The translations under genes and the position numbers were made by a program. Shown one piece after another: positions 21,900-32,490 of a stretch of DNA of 64,000 bases (within the stretch, counting starts at the first letter, position 1; every line of letters begins with the position of its first letter). The stretch is taken from assembly GCA_019722365.1 (NCBI GenBank), contig JADFUC010001109.1, positions 124,001-188,000 of the forward strand, written 5' to 3'. A model generated the notes under the pieces. That model was not told the origin of the DNA. It was given only the letters and a program-made list of their open reading frames with translations, and searched no databases. This DNA comes from Lithospermum erythrorhizon (lineage: Eukaryota; Streptophyta; Magnoliopsida; Boraginales; Boraginaceae).

Positions 21900-22720
21900 C
21901 TATTGTGGAAGCGGATATATAGCCAAAATGGTGCTTAACTATTTCAATAATGGTGTATTTCTTAGGAAGTTCAATTTTACCTTGATTACATTAATTCCAA
22001 AGGTTGATCGTCCTTTTATTTTGTTCAAGCAGTCAGTTATGCTTTTAATACGTTGGCTAAAATGATTACAAAGGCATTAGGCTCTACGTTTGAAGAAAGT
22101 AATACTACTAGTATCACCGAGATCACCACGAAGTGCGCCCCGTACTTGGGCTCATCACAAAATAATATACTTTTTTTAGCCTATAAGCCGTACTTGATCA
22201 AATATAAGAAGAGTGGCAAAGAGGGTTATATGTACATTAAGTTGGTATTCTCGAGAACATGATCGAATAGAGTGGAGATTTCAGTGTTGGATTTAGTTAC
22301 CGTTGGGTTACGTTGATCTGTAGACTATGTGGAATCAGTTACTTATTCGTTATTGATTAATTTGATCGGGTTGGCGACCCTCTTTCCACTATCAGGTTAC
22401 TTGACCGTTGTGTTGATTGGTGATCGGTTGCCAATCGTTATTAGGCAGCGATTAACGATCAGTTACTCTAGGAAGGGAATCCGGAAGAAGCGACCTCTTT
22501 CCCCCTATCTTTTTATTATTTGCACGGAGGGTTTAATTTCACTGCTCAAGGAGGCATGTAGTGCAGGGGAGCTTAAAGGAATTAAGGTGGGACCTAGTGC
22601 GGACAGGCGTTTAATGTTTCACAATGATCTTTCTTCTTCTACGATGTCTTCGTTAAGCTGAGCGTGAGGGTCGAAGCGTCGCTAGATACTTATGAATCGT
22701 GGTGAGGCGGGTTGGTGAAT
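21900..22720 (+). pseudogene. LINE ORF2 reverse transcriptase remnant
   Basis: At 21,935-22,015 the translation reads NYFNNGVFLRKFNFTLITLIPKVDRP, quoted here as NYFNNGVFLRKF then TLITLIPKVDRP; this is the L1 RT start (F-x-x-G-x-x-P-x-x-x-N-x-T-x-I-x-L-I-P-K). At 22,320-22,560 come MESVTYSLL and then KRPLSPYLFIICTEGLISLL (family Q-G-D-P-L-S-P-Y-L-F-I-L-C-x-E-x-L), with QGD altered to KKR, and ELKGIKVG (family G-I-x-V). The F-A-D-D catalytic box expected near 22,615 reads FHNDLS, so the first aspartate of the DD pair is changed. Confidence 0.85.
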
Positions 22721-23460
22721 GCCAGTCAATACTATTGTTCATTGATGTGAGTGGGACAACCAGGCGTCCGTCTCGGAAATCTTGGGCATATTTGAGAGTG
22801 AACTCCAGCAGAGTACACAGAGCCTCCCATTCTGATTGGGCTGCTCCCGAAGGAGGTTTCGTCATTATTGGCATTAGAGTTAAAGCCCAGTAGCCAATTG
22901 GAAGCCTAAACTACTTTCTGACAAGTAAAAGAGAAGTTTTTCATTATGTCCGTATTACAATCAATCCCCGCTTTTCTGATCTGATATTTTTCGGCAACCC
23001 AGCTACAGACGTACAGTAAAATAAACTCATATTGGCTAATTTACATTTGGGGATCGGATCTTTGTAAATGAAGAAAAATAGGAAGTAGCTATCTTGTAGA
23101 GCTATGTAAACAAAAATGAAGGCGGTTTGATTCTTGGGACACTTTCGGAGTTTTAATCGAGGGCTCTTTTATATAAGCATTCATGGAACTCGTCAAGACC
23201 CCAGACGACCTGCAAGTCTGAGGATAGATATTTCTACCGGACTTCCCTTGCAGACGTTAGAGTTAGGACCAAAATTGAGCTATACGTGGCGGAGTATACT
23301 TTCTATCAGGGACCTCATATGCAAATGAATAGAGTGGAAGTTAGCAAGTGGATCAAATATAAGGGTATGGGGACATAAATGGGTAGCAGCGTACTCGTTC
23401 AAAAAGCTCTTATTACAGCAGGTTCGGGAGGATTTCCATTGATATGGCGGTGTGAATCTC
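22720..23460 (+). pseudogene. LINE ORF2 RT C-terminal (thumb/linker) remnant
   Basis: Segments VSEILGIFESE (22,757 onward), WKPKLLSDK (22,900), EGGLILGTLSEFN (23,120) and LGPKLSYTWRSIL plus IRDLICK (23,262-23,326) match the plant L1 pattern 'W-x-x-K-x-L-S-x-x-G-K', 'E-G-G-L-G-F-R-x-L-x-x-F-N-x-A-L', 'S-Y-T-W-R-S-I-x-x-x-R-x-L-x'. Frames switch several times. Confidence 0.8.
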
Positions 23461-24130
23461 ATAGATTCAGAAATTGGTGTGTGGAAGAGTGATTTTGTTC
23501 GATCTTTATTCTATTCCATTGATAATTGATCTTGATTCTACAAATTCCGTTCTCAATCTGGATGCAAATTCAAGACATGGGATTTTCGCGATCAAATCGA
23601 ACTTACTTGATTGGCTTATAAATAGAATCATAGTATGCAGGGGAATGCAAGTAGCAGTTCATCAGGGCAAAAATGCTTTTCTCGGTTATGGATTAATAAG
23701 ATACCTAGAAAGATTGAGCATTTCCTTTTTAAGGCTACAAGCCATAACGATTGCTACTCTGATTTCTTAAATACCGTGTACTTTATGTGGACATCTGTGG
23801 AAGGAATACTTTATTTAATAAATGATTGTAAGTACATGCAAGAAAGTGTAATAAGCTTCTTAGAGTTACAAACGGTATACTCGGAGGTTTTAGATTTTCA
23901 AAATCTCTTCGAGTTAAGGAAAGCAAAGTTACCTCCGGATCGATTCCGATTATGGGCACATGCAACTTGCATAGGACCACGTAGTACCAGAGAAATAAAA
24001 GTACATGAAGCTCCTTTTAGATCTCGCGAGGTGTTGAAGCGATGGACACGTCTATTCAGCGCGGAGGTTAAAAGTCGGCAATCTCGCCCAGCTATAATTC
24101 GCTTGAGGAAAGTCTCGACCACTTTTTAGG
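23461..24130 (+). pseudogene. LINE ORF2 C-terminal zf-RVT region
   Basis: The 164-codon frame at 23635-24129 includes CFSRLWINKIPRKIEHFLFK (family W-x-x-L-W-x-x-x-I-P-x-K-I-K-H-F-L-W-R), the zf-RVT domain, preceded by a WKSDFVRSLF-like stretch at 23,480 (family W-x-x-x-L-I-x-x-x-F). The zinc-binding C-x-x-C is degraded. The last ~120 bp give a VLKRW...SAEVKSRQS segment of uncertain RNase H origin. Confidence 0.7.
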
Positions 24131-25060
24131 GTTCTTTGACTTTCCGTTTCCATCTTTTCCCTTCTATTTTTATTTGTTGATTTTCACCTGAGGGCAGAAT
24201 TAACTAGAAGAGAATGGAAGATTAGGGGAGGTTAAAGAGGGTTGATAATTAATATATAGGAGAATTATAGGGTTACGGTCCACTTTATGGTTCATGAAAT
24301 TTAGGTTGTGGTGGACTACACAAAATGGGGTGACGCGTCGAGTAATGATTTGGTGGCGATTCGACCCGTTTGTGGTTTGGCATAAGGGATTTCATATTGT
24401 TTATATTTTTAATAATAAGTAGGTCTCTTGGATGCTTATTTTGTAAGCTTTACTTTTGATGCGGAAGGGTCGTTTATCGATAAAATTTATCGCTAATTTT
24501 TTTTTAAAATGATGAAATAATAACGAATTTTAGCTTAAAAATGAAACAAATCAATCTTCAGTAACGTATGAAATAAATTGATTAAAGGAATTTCATAAAT
24601 CAGCATATAGCCCCAGCTATTAACATTACTCAAAAGCTTAATAAATTAATATATAATTTATTGTATTTTAGATAATGATCTTTATGATTTAAAAATCTGA
24701 TCCAACCCTTGAGGTTGATTTAACAATTAACTTGAGCCAAAAGCTTAAAATCATAAGTCGAAATCATATGATATTATTAAAATGTAAAATACTATGTAGA
24801 CTAAAAATAATTCATAATGTAGATAATGCAAACCCAGATCAATATAATACAAAACACACGTAAATATAATCATTAAAAATAATTAAATAAATAACATATG
24901 AACTATTGTTGCTAAAAAATAACTATTGTTCTCAAAGTTATAAATAATTAAAAAAAAATCATTTCACATTGTAAAGTTAAAAATTCAGTTCAATTTTCAT
25001 TTTTCATGATTTTTTTTGAAGTATTTATAATAAATATTTTCACTAAATTATCTTAACAAT
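24131..25060. other. AT-rich intergenic spacer
   Basis: No gene or conserved TE domain seen. A T-run near 24,498 is not convincing as a LINE tail. Confidence 0.5.
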
Positions 25061-25860
25061 TATTCCCTTCATTTCAACTTAAATGGGAGGTTTGACTTAA
25101 TAATAAAAAATATTCAAATTTGACCCTAAATTAATCTTATTTAAATATTTTTATTCTTACGGCACACGACATTATAATACAGTCGTAGCAACGTATTAAC
25201 TAATTTATTATTTGGACTTGGAAATACAATAGAGTTAATTGCATATATGGTCCTAGATTAAGCTATTAGCAAATTTGCACTTTGTTCATAGTAATTGATA
25301 ATTAGCGTTTAGTCTCAGTGTCCCCGAATGTTGCATTATGATAATTTCACGATAGAGGTAACTAAAAGATGGTGACATGTGCGTCGTTCTTGTTTCAACT
25401 TAAAATGAATGAATATAAATAATTATCGATTCTTGAGATCAAAATGCAACTTTGCAGCGACTTATTAGGACCGTACTCTCTGATTAAGCTATTATGAGGA
25501 TTGTCTAATCACTATAACTTTGTATCGTCAATACAAATTTATCTTGCGTAAATTAAGGTTTGATGATTTTATTACCATATTTATCCTTGATCATCTAGCC
25601 TAATTATTGATTGAAAGAGGAGAAAAAGAAATAGAAAGAATGTAATAATTAATGGCCCCACCTAGAAATATAAATGAAAAGAGTGGGATATGAAGGGAAA
25701 ACATAACATTGAAAATGTAAAAAATCAAATATTTTGATACAAGTATAAAAACCTAGATGATCACACATTATGAGACGGAGGGAACAAATTTTCAATTAAA
25801 AAAGTAGGTTAACTTTTTGTTGTATAAAAATCTCCTAAGTACATTGAAATGGAGGGAGTA
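25061..25860. mobile_element. mariner/Stowaway-like non-autonomous element (~800 bp)
   Basis: The left end reads tattcccttcatttcaactt (25,061) and the right end, complemented, tactccctccatttcaatgt (from 25,860). These are long terminal inverted repeats of the CTCCCTCC plant mariner type, with TA at both edges. No transposase frame is inside. A second agacggagggaac end near 25,772 suggests a nested or composite element. Confidence 0.65.
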
Positions 25861-27380
25861 TAAAATAAGTATATTTAGATTTGGTTTAAAAAATATTTTA
25901 TCATATTAATTTATCAAAATATATAATTAAAATTTATTCATGATCAAAATATCGAATAAAATAATTTGCATCATTAGATAATTTTTTGTCATTTAATAAA
26001 GAATTTGGATTTTTTTTTTCCTTATTCATACTTGTTCATTAAGTAAGTGGTGTGCAGTCTTCGTAAACGTCAATATCAAAGTTAACACTATGAAAATGTG
26101 GTGTAATATATATTTAAGAAGATATTGTATGTACACTTTTTAATTTACATGGCAATATTATATGCACATGTTGAAATTTGTAAGGGGATATGATTCAAAT
26201 TACCCCATAATTTTCTCCTTCCTCTTTTCAATAGTAAATGTAATTTTGCACGGCTGTGAGTGTGTCTTGTATCGATAATTGTTAGGGTTGTCAAGGTAAT
26301 TAGTCGGTAGAAACTTTATCAAGTTTGATAATTATATTGTTGTTTCGACATGAATCAATTTTACCTCTCAAATGCTAATCATGTGGGATCTTTTTCTTGA
26401 GAATCGGCATGTGAGTAATTGGTTATACTTATACATGATCATTTTGCTAGTTGAAATGTGTATAAAACTATAAACAAGTTGAATTTTAACTGTTATCTGA
26501 CAAACTTAAGTTATCGAGTCGGATAATTTAGTACATGTACTCAACTTGATTATTAATCGTGGAAGTAGACAAATAAGACGAGTATGCATATTTTTGATTG
26601 AGTGTCGTCGAACGGGAACCGATTACTCAGTCTGTTGATAATCTTAGGCTGAATTTCATCAATACACTTATTTGTAGAACGTTTGAAATAAACTGACCCA
26701 AATGTCTTAATCTTTCAAATAAATATACAGGCTAATTAGTGAAATGTTACATATAACGTATGTGCTACTTTCATTTGAAGATCATTCTTTGACCCTAAGA
26801 GTAAAGAAAACGGTGAGCAAGCTGAATAGCCTTTATTTAATTTTCAAACTCCTGCCAATCAGCGTGCAATATCCAGGGACCTCATGGCTTTTGAATAATT
26901 ATCTAATGATAGTTATCTGTCACCACTGAGATGATTGAAATATTGAATAGAAAAGTATTATATTTAGCTTGAACATGCATACAGAATGATGGATCAATTA
27001 AATTATTTGAGAGGCATATGAAGATTGAAGGCAGGCGCGGCGCTTCTTGAGGATACACCGAATCCTTCTTTTATCAGTCTCAAGAATAGACAGAATTGTT
27101 GTTTAATTTTGTTAGACATTTTGTTCCTTTTTCGGTGACTTAAGTATCATTTGGTATAGTAAACAAGTAAGTAGCACAATTATAAAGTTATAATAGGGTA
27201 TTGATTTTGGAATGGTGTTTTTTATTGGTAAAAGGCCTCAATTTCTTAGGAGTCAGAAATACGGGATGCAAAAGAATTATGCCCGGGAACTATTGATAAT
27301 TGATGAATGATCAATTTAGTTACTATCGTTTTAACCTCGTTGAGATAGAGGGTTGACATTAAATGAGACACAATCTTACT
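25861..27380. other. AT-rich intergenic spacer
   Basis: No coding or RNA gene recognised. The 61-codon frame at 26744-26929 has no recognisable feature. Confidence 0.55.
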
Positions 27381-27459
27381 TCTAATGAATGACAAAATAA
27401 AAATGGTATCATTTTTGTTAATATTTAAGATTATAATAATTTATAATCTTTTCCATAAT

Positions 27460-27520
27460 AATAAAATTCGAACCTGATATCAAGGATCAGGATTCTAGTT
27501 CAACCGCTAATTCATTATAA
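27460..27520 (-). repeat. weak tRNA/SINE-like promoter motif
   Basis: On the minus strand tagcggttgaactagaat is followed about 30 bp later by caggttcgaatttt, resembling pol III A and B boxes of a tRNA-derived SINE. The A box is poor and no body or tail is defined. Confidence 0.25.
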
Positions 27521-27659
27521 TAAAATTGAACCGAATATTAAGGATAAAGGATTACTTAATGGCCCAATTACGTTTGATTATACCAGAATTGTACCTATTT
27601 TATATTTACATGTTCATTACTTAATTATTTGATACCTTTTAAAAAATACAAATAAAACA

Positions 27660-27970
27660 TTTAATGAAATGTAATAAAGAATATAGAACCTCCCCTAAAT
27701 ACCAACCTCCGACCCCACCCCTGCCTTCCACCATAGCCACCACCCAATAAATCATGTCCCAACAGTTTACAAACCCTTACCTCCGCCATTCCTTCCCCTT
27801 GCCTAACACCCTCTGTTGCATCCTCCCCATCCCTTTCACACCTTCTCTACATCAACCACTCTTGACTACCTCCCCCACAAGCTGCCTCAAACCACTACAA
27901 CACCTCTACTCTTTGCAATATCTTGAATACAGTCATCACTGTAGATCCAAAGAGGGAAGGGATTATTAGA
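27660..27970. other. C-rich, low-complexity segment
   Basis: Pyrimidine-rich, with many CCC runs (ctcccctaaataccaacctc). The 71-codon plus frame at 27754-27969 is compositionally biased (P, L, S, T) and not recognised as a gene. Confidence 0.4.
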
Positions 27971-27974
27971 TCTG

Positions 27975-28175
27975 CTGGTCCAAACCATCCAAAACCAGTA
28001 CCCAACCCATAAAAGGCCCGGCCCTGAAGTCATTTAATTTGGATGTTCAAATCCAACTATGCTTCGGCCCGGCCCAAAATCGACTCGAAGCAGTTCCGTA
28101 CCTGGCTCAAACTATGTAGAACGGATCCTGAACACGACCCGGATATTACTATGACCATCTACATCCCTTGATGTT
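27975..28175 (-). mobile_element. hAT-like terminal region
   Basis: Read on the minus strand from 28,175 the end is caagggatgtagatgg, close to the CAGGGATGTA-type terminus of plant hAT elements. It is followed by subterminal gggccgggccgaag and other GC-rich blocks typical of hAT ends. The partner end is not identified. Confidence 0.45.
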
Positions 28176-28339
28176 TCAGGGGCGATGCGCCATAGTTCAC
28201 ATCAGGTCACTGTGTTGCAAATCGCCCGACATTGTTTTGGATGGAGATTTTTTTTGCCTTTACTTTTATCAGTTTTTATGTATTTCTAGTTATGTAGTTG
28301 GATTGACACTATGTTGAAACTACATGGTGTTGTATTCTG

Positions 28340-28530
28340 TCTTTGTAGTGCTGGTTTCTGTCCGGTTCGGACCGGTTTTCAGCTCGATCAGGAATTGGGC
28401 CAGGTTGGTTTCGGTCGAATTCGGGCCAGGGCCAGAACCGATGATAGTAGGTCGGATGGACCAGATAGTATCAGAAGCAGGTTACGGATATTAAAGCCCA
28501 AAGCTGCGTATACGAAGCGGTAATTACGTA
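28340..28530. mobile_element. second hAT-like GC-rich subterminal region
   Basis: Contains ccggttcggaccgg (quasi-palindromic) and gggccagggccagaaccg. This composition is unlike its AT-rich flanks and similar to hAT subterminal DNA. It lies 3' (on the minus strand) of the hAT transposase remnant at 29.1 kb and may be that element's end. Confidence 0.35.
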
Positions 28531-29094
28531 TTGAAATCAAAATTTGAAGCCTTAATCGAAGCACTGGAAAATTCTGATAAATCGAAAAAAATTGGCTTAA
28601 TTCGTCAATTCCATCCATAGTCAAATTCTAATATTAAAAACAAACTTAAATAATGTCAAAGTAAATAAAGGTGAAATATCAAGCGAAATAATATCAAATT
28701 CCAAATGTCCAAAGTCCAATTCCGTGCAAAAAACAATCATAGTATTCGTAAAAAGCAAGACTATGGTATTAGTTGACAAGACTCTTTCGAATTTGAAAGG
28801 TTTGGCTGCTGCTTACATAGGCACAAATGTAGCATTCTTAGGCCTGCAAATGTATCAATTAGAAAATAAACAAGCATGAACAAAATGAGGAAAATAAAAT
28901 ACATTAGTAAATCTATACATTAGTCAAATGGTTAAAGTTATTGCTCTGCCAAGAACGTCGCCCAAAATAATATTCACCGAAGAGCTCGTCTTTGTTCTTG
29001 GAACTGATAAATGAATGTATCGATTAGAAAATTAGCATAGAACAAACAAAAATAAAACAAATAAGTTATCTTTCCTGATACTTGGTCGCGTCGC

Positions 29095-29280
29095 TTTATC
29101 TGTCTAACTTCGCGTCCACAAAAGAAGCATCTCGATAGTCTTAGTTTTCATGGAGGATCTTTTTGGATCAATAACCCTTTTACCTGCATTAAAAGTTGAT
29201 TCCGAAGCACTTTTGGCTACTTTTGTTATGCTGTTATCTATTTGATTGTCCTCGTCCCATAGCCATATGGTAGTCTATTT
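29095..29280 (-). pseudogene. hAT transposase C-terminal dimerisation (hATC) fragment
   Basis: An uninterrupted minus-strand frame at 29,107-29,220 reads VAKSASESTFNAGKRVID then PKRSSMKTKTIEMLLLW and ends at a stop after RS. This is the conserved hATC core (S-x-x-x-S-E-x-x-F-S-x-x-x-R-V-I-x-x-x-R-S-S-L-x-x-x-x-V-E-x-L-x-C). Upstream, an LWDEDNQIDNSI stretch occupies the usual 'W-W-x-x-x-x-x-x-x-P-x-L-S' site but is degraded. The catalytic core of the transposase is not recognisable in 29,280-29,760, so only the C-terminal exon survives. The 69-codon frame at 29275-29484 may be a further degraded piece. Confidence 0.75.
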
Positions 29281-30002
29281 TTGAAGAGGGCTATTTGAGT
29301 AGAGGAATAGGTATGTTCGTATGTATGAAAATTGGTTACGATTGTATGATTGTGGGTTTTGTATGGCCTTTGGCATACCATGCCCACTACCTCTCATACT
29401 CCAACTCGCTTGGAACCAGATTTCCTGATCTTGGATCCCTCTTGATTGTCCAAGGCTAACCGTATCGTACAAACATTCGAGCAACCGAAAGACTATTTCA
29501 TGCCTTAAATAGTTTACTCCTGAAAACTATTGGTTTACAACTAGAGATGATTGACCCTGCTGCTCTCGTGCCCAAAAACGGTCAAGGAAGGTTTTTCCCT
29601 AACTTATTCTTTAGAGGACGTGATAAAAAGAAAATTATCTATTCGTTTTCTTGCTCCCCTATTAGGCCTTCTGTCATGTTCTCATTTTCGTAGGATAACA
29701 AACTTGATCTATTAGATCTCCTACACATTGCCCATAATCTCGATCAGGGTGATATTTGTTTGATAATATAGACTTTTACTTATAAAAAAAAGGGGTATAA
29801 TATAAAATGACACAATAATTTACAACTATATAAAATGCAGTATATGTTAGAATATAAGTTGTTGTCTAAACATGATTACTGATTAGGCTATAACTCTATA
29901 TAGAGTTTGACCTGGAAGGATACTCGAGTTTAACTTCTCTTTTAACTTCTACCAACCTCATTTTAAGAAGATTGCATTTTCAGTTCTGGGTTTGGTTATA
30001 AG

Positions 30003-30256
30003 TACTTCCTTCATCCAAATTTATAAGAGAACATTTTCCTTTTTGTACGTCCAGATTTATAAGGCCAGTTTCTAAATATGTATATGTTTTCTCTATTATG
30101 CCCTTAATAAATAATGAAAAGATATAGAGTATTAAATAGTGGATCATCATATCAAATAAAAACAAAAGATATTTTGGACTTATATTATTATTCAACTAAT
30201 TTTATAAATTTTATCAAAAGTCAAACATTTCCATATAATTCTAGACGGAGGTAGTA
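30003..30256. mobile_element. Stowaway-like MITE, 254 bp
   Basis: The left end tacttccttcatccaaattt and the complemented right end tactacctccgtctagaatt form terminal inverted repeats flanked by TA. Length and AT-rich interior fit Stowaway. The 71-codon antisense frame inside is a shadow. Confidence 0.8.
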
Positions 30257-30414
30257 TTTTGTAAAAATAAAATGTTTTTATCTAATTATGATTATTATAA
30301 GCTATTAAAATATTGACTCAAATTCATAACGTCCTTTCAAGTGTTGGCAATAAGTTAGTATAGGAACTGAAGTTTCACTAATGGTGAGATTAGGGAATTT
30401 ATTAAATCAGTAAG

Positions 30415-31391
30415 AAAATTGATTCCTTTTTAATATGCCCGTTGCGACAATTGTGTATGATTAACTTTTGCTCCGAATTTGGTTAAATGTGATTATTGAA
30501 ACTTAGTGTTCACCTTAGTAATTATGTATTACTAGTTTGGTTCTCTACATAATAATTTAAGGGGTTATGAGTGATATTTAGATCTTCTTCGTTAATGGAT
30601 TATAATAATAGTAATTGAATTAAATTATTATTATTATGCAACACTATATCTGACCTAAAGGTCACACACATACGGTGATATTCGAGGTTATATTTCATGC
30701 ATGAAAATTAAGCGAGACATGTAGAATAGCGGATGTATACCACCGATATATATATTTATCAAATATATATTGATGAACATTAATTGGTTGAAAGCATGAG
30801 TTTAATCAATTAAGCGATTGAGATGCGATGAATAACTTGATAAGTTATTTGATATTGACTCATTAGTATTTTAATTGACATTAAGTTGTTAAAATAGACT
30901 CGCTAGTGACTGTTATTTGATTAGAAGCTTATAGCGATGTAATTAAGTTAGCAGTTAAGCGATTTAACTTATGATTCTTTATGGTGAAGTGGCAAAATGG
31001 TATTTAAAAGAAAGAGACAAAAGTTTTTCATTTCATGAAATCAAAAACCACTGCCTACTGAAAACTGACCAACGCCCCCTGCTATCGTTTGGAAGAGTTT
31101 CTCTTCCATTTGTTCATCAAAAACTCTAAACAGTTCAAGTGCTTTCGAATTCATTCCTAAAGCATGTACAATCTAGAGGACATCTTTTGGTGTTGGATAA
31201 GCGATTGGAGAGTGTTTTTCAAGGGGACTCACGCATTGAAGTGGGTGATTTCGGTGTCTTCCGTTGTTATGTAAGTACTCTGGTATTCATATAGTCGTTA
31301 TATGTATTTAGATTAATTTATATCGTTTGAGGATCAGATATGTATGAATTGTTGTTTTAATTACAAGTATAATTCATACTAGATTCTAACT
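30415..31391 (+). repeat. LTR-like repeat, copy A (opposite orientation to B and C)
   Basis: It matches the reverse complement of 31,527-32,490 and of 43,787-44,780 through shared blocks: tatgcccgttgcgaca, cttagtgttcaccttagtaa, a TTATTATTAT run, ggtcacacacatac, and at its end aattcatactagattctaac. In this orientation it has a cgattt...gttatgtaagtactctgg segment resembling a splice donor, and a C-rich leader near 31,060-31,100. This suggests that the plus strand is the sense strand of the LTR transcript. It is a diverged subfamily member. Confidence 0.7.
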
Positions 31392-31526
31392 AGGACTTTT
31401 CCATTTTATGTGTCAAATTGATGCAAACATATAACTCGAGGTAAAAAAACGAAATTGAAGAAATAGAATGCAAATTAAAAAATTAACTACGTAGTTACGA
31501 CCCTCGGCTATACTGTATGATCCGTG

Positions 31527-32490
31527 TGTTAGAATCTAGTATGAATTTCATTGTGATAAACACCAAATTCATACATCCCGGATCCTCAAATGATATGATT
31601 TAATCTAAAACATAATTAACAATTACCAAATAACGAGAGCACTTACGGTGATGCCGGCGGAAGCCTATCCGACACATTCTTTCAGCCTCTTTGAATTTCC
31701 AAATTTGAACGCGAATGTAGTGCCTCTAGTTGGTTGCGCACAGGTTGGAATCTCGTTTGTACACGCTGGGAACATGATTGGATGAAAAATCAAAGAGAAG
31801 AATTTTCAATTCTTCCACCCGATATTTTAAACCATGATAGGGAGAAAAAGGAGGAGGCTTTTTTCATTTCATGAAAAAATGGCCAAATGATGAAAAACCT
31901 AATAAGTTTGCTTATATATGTCAAACTAAATGACGAATGAAAAAACTTAATGAGCCGACCCGTTAAGTTTAATCAAACCGTTAAGTAAGATCAAACACTA
32001 ACAGTTGTTAATAGTAACTAACAAGTTACTAACAAGCTCGACTAACTATCAATTAATTCAATTGACTAATTAATTAGTCGGGTTATCAATTTCTATTTTA
32101 CATTCAATGTAAATCCCAATTGAGGAATATTAAGATTTGATTACAATCAACTCTCAATTTAGCAAATGTAGTTTAATTTCATACATGAAATAGAATCAGC
32201 ATCATGTATGTGTGTGACCTTAGGCTCGGATAATGAAAGTAAGTTGTATAATAATAATAATTGACTAATTACTATTATTATAGCGATTAATAATTAAGAT
32301 CTAGCAATCGCTCATAACACCCAAATTATGAGAACGAACTAGTAATATACAATTACTAAGGTGAACACTAAGTTCCGATGTCGCGTTTAACTTGACCGAT
32401 AAATGAATTGATACATAATTGGTCGCGGGCATAATAAAGGGAATCGATTCTCCATTGATTTCCATCGCTCCAGCTTGCCCTTGGGCGGTC
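31527..32490 (-). repeat. LTR-like repeat, copy B
   Basis: Starts tgttagaatctagtatgaat at 31,527. It is closely similar to copy C at 43,787 over about 950 bp (shared gtgatgccggc, ggagaaaaaggaggaggctt, ccgttaagtttaatcaaacc, agttgtataataataataat). Its complement faces copy A across ~135 bp. No PBS for a methionine tRNA is seen beside it, so it may be a solo LTR. Confidence 0.75.

Larger units (their letters stand above)
18780..24130 (+). mobile_element. L1-type LINE retrotransposon, near full length, decayed
   Basis: The plus strand shows in order a DUF4283-type ORF1 segment, an AP-endonuclease, a non-LTR reverse transcriptase, and a zf-RVT/RNase H-like C-terminal region. This is the layout of plant L1 elements. 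The 5' start is uncertain; it follows the 44-bp array. No clear poly(A) tail or target-site duplication was found near 24.1-24.5 kb. All domains contain stops or frameshifts. Confidence 0.85.
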
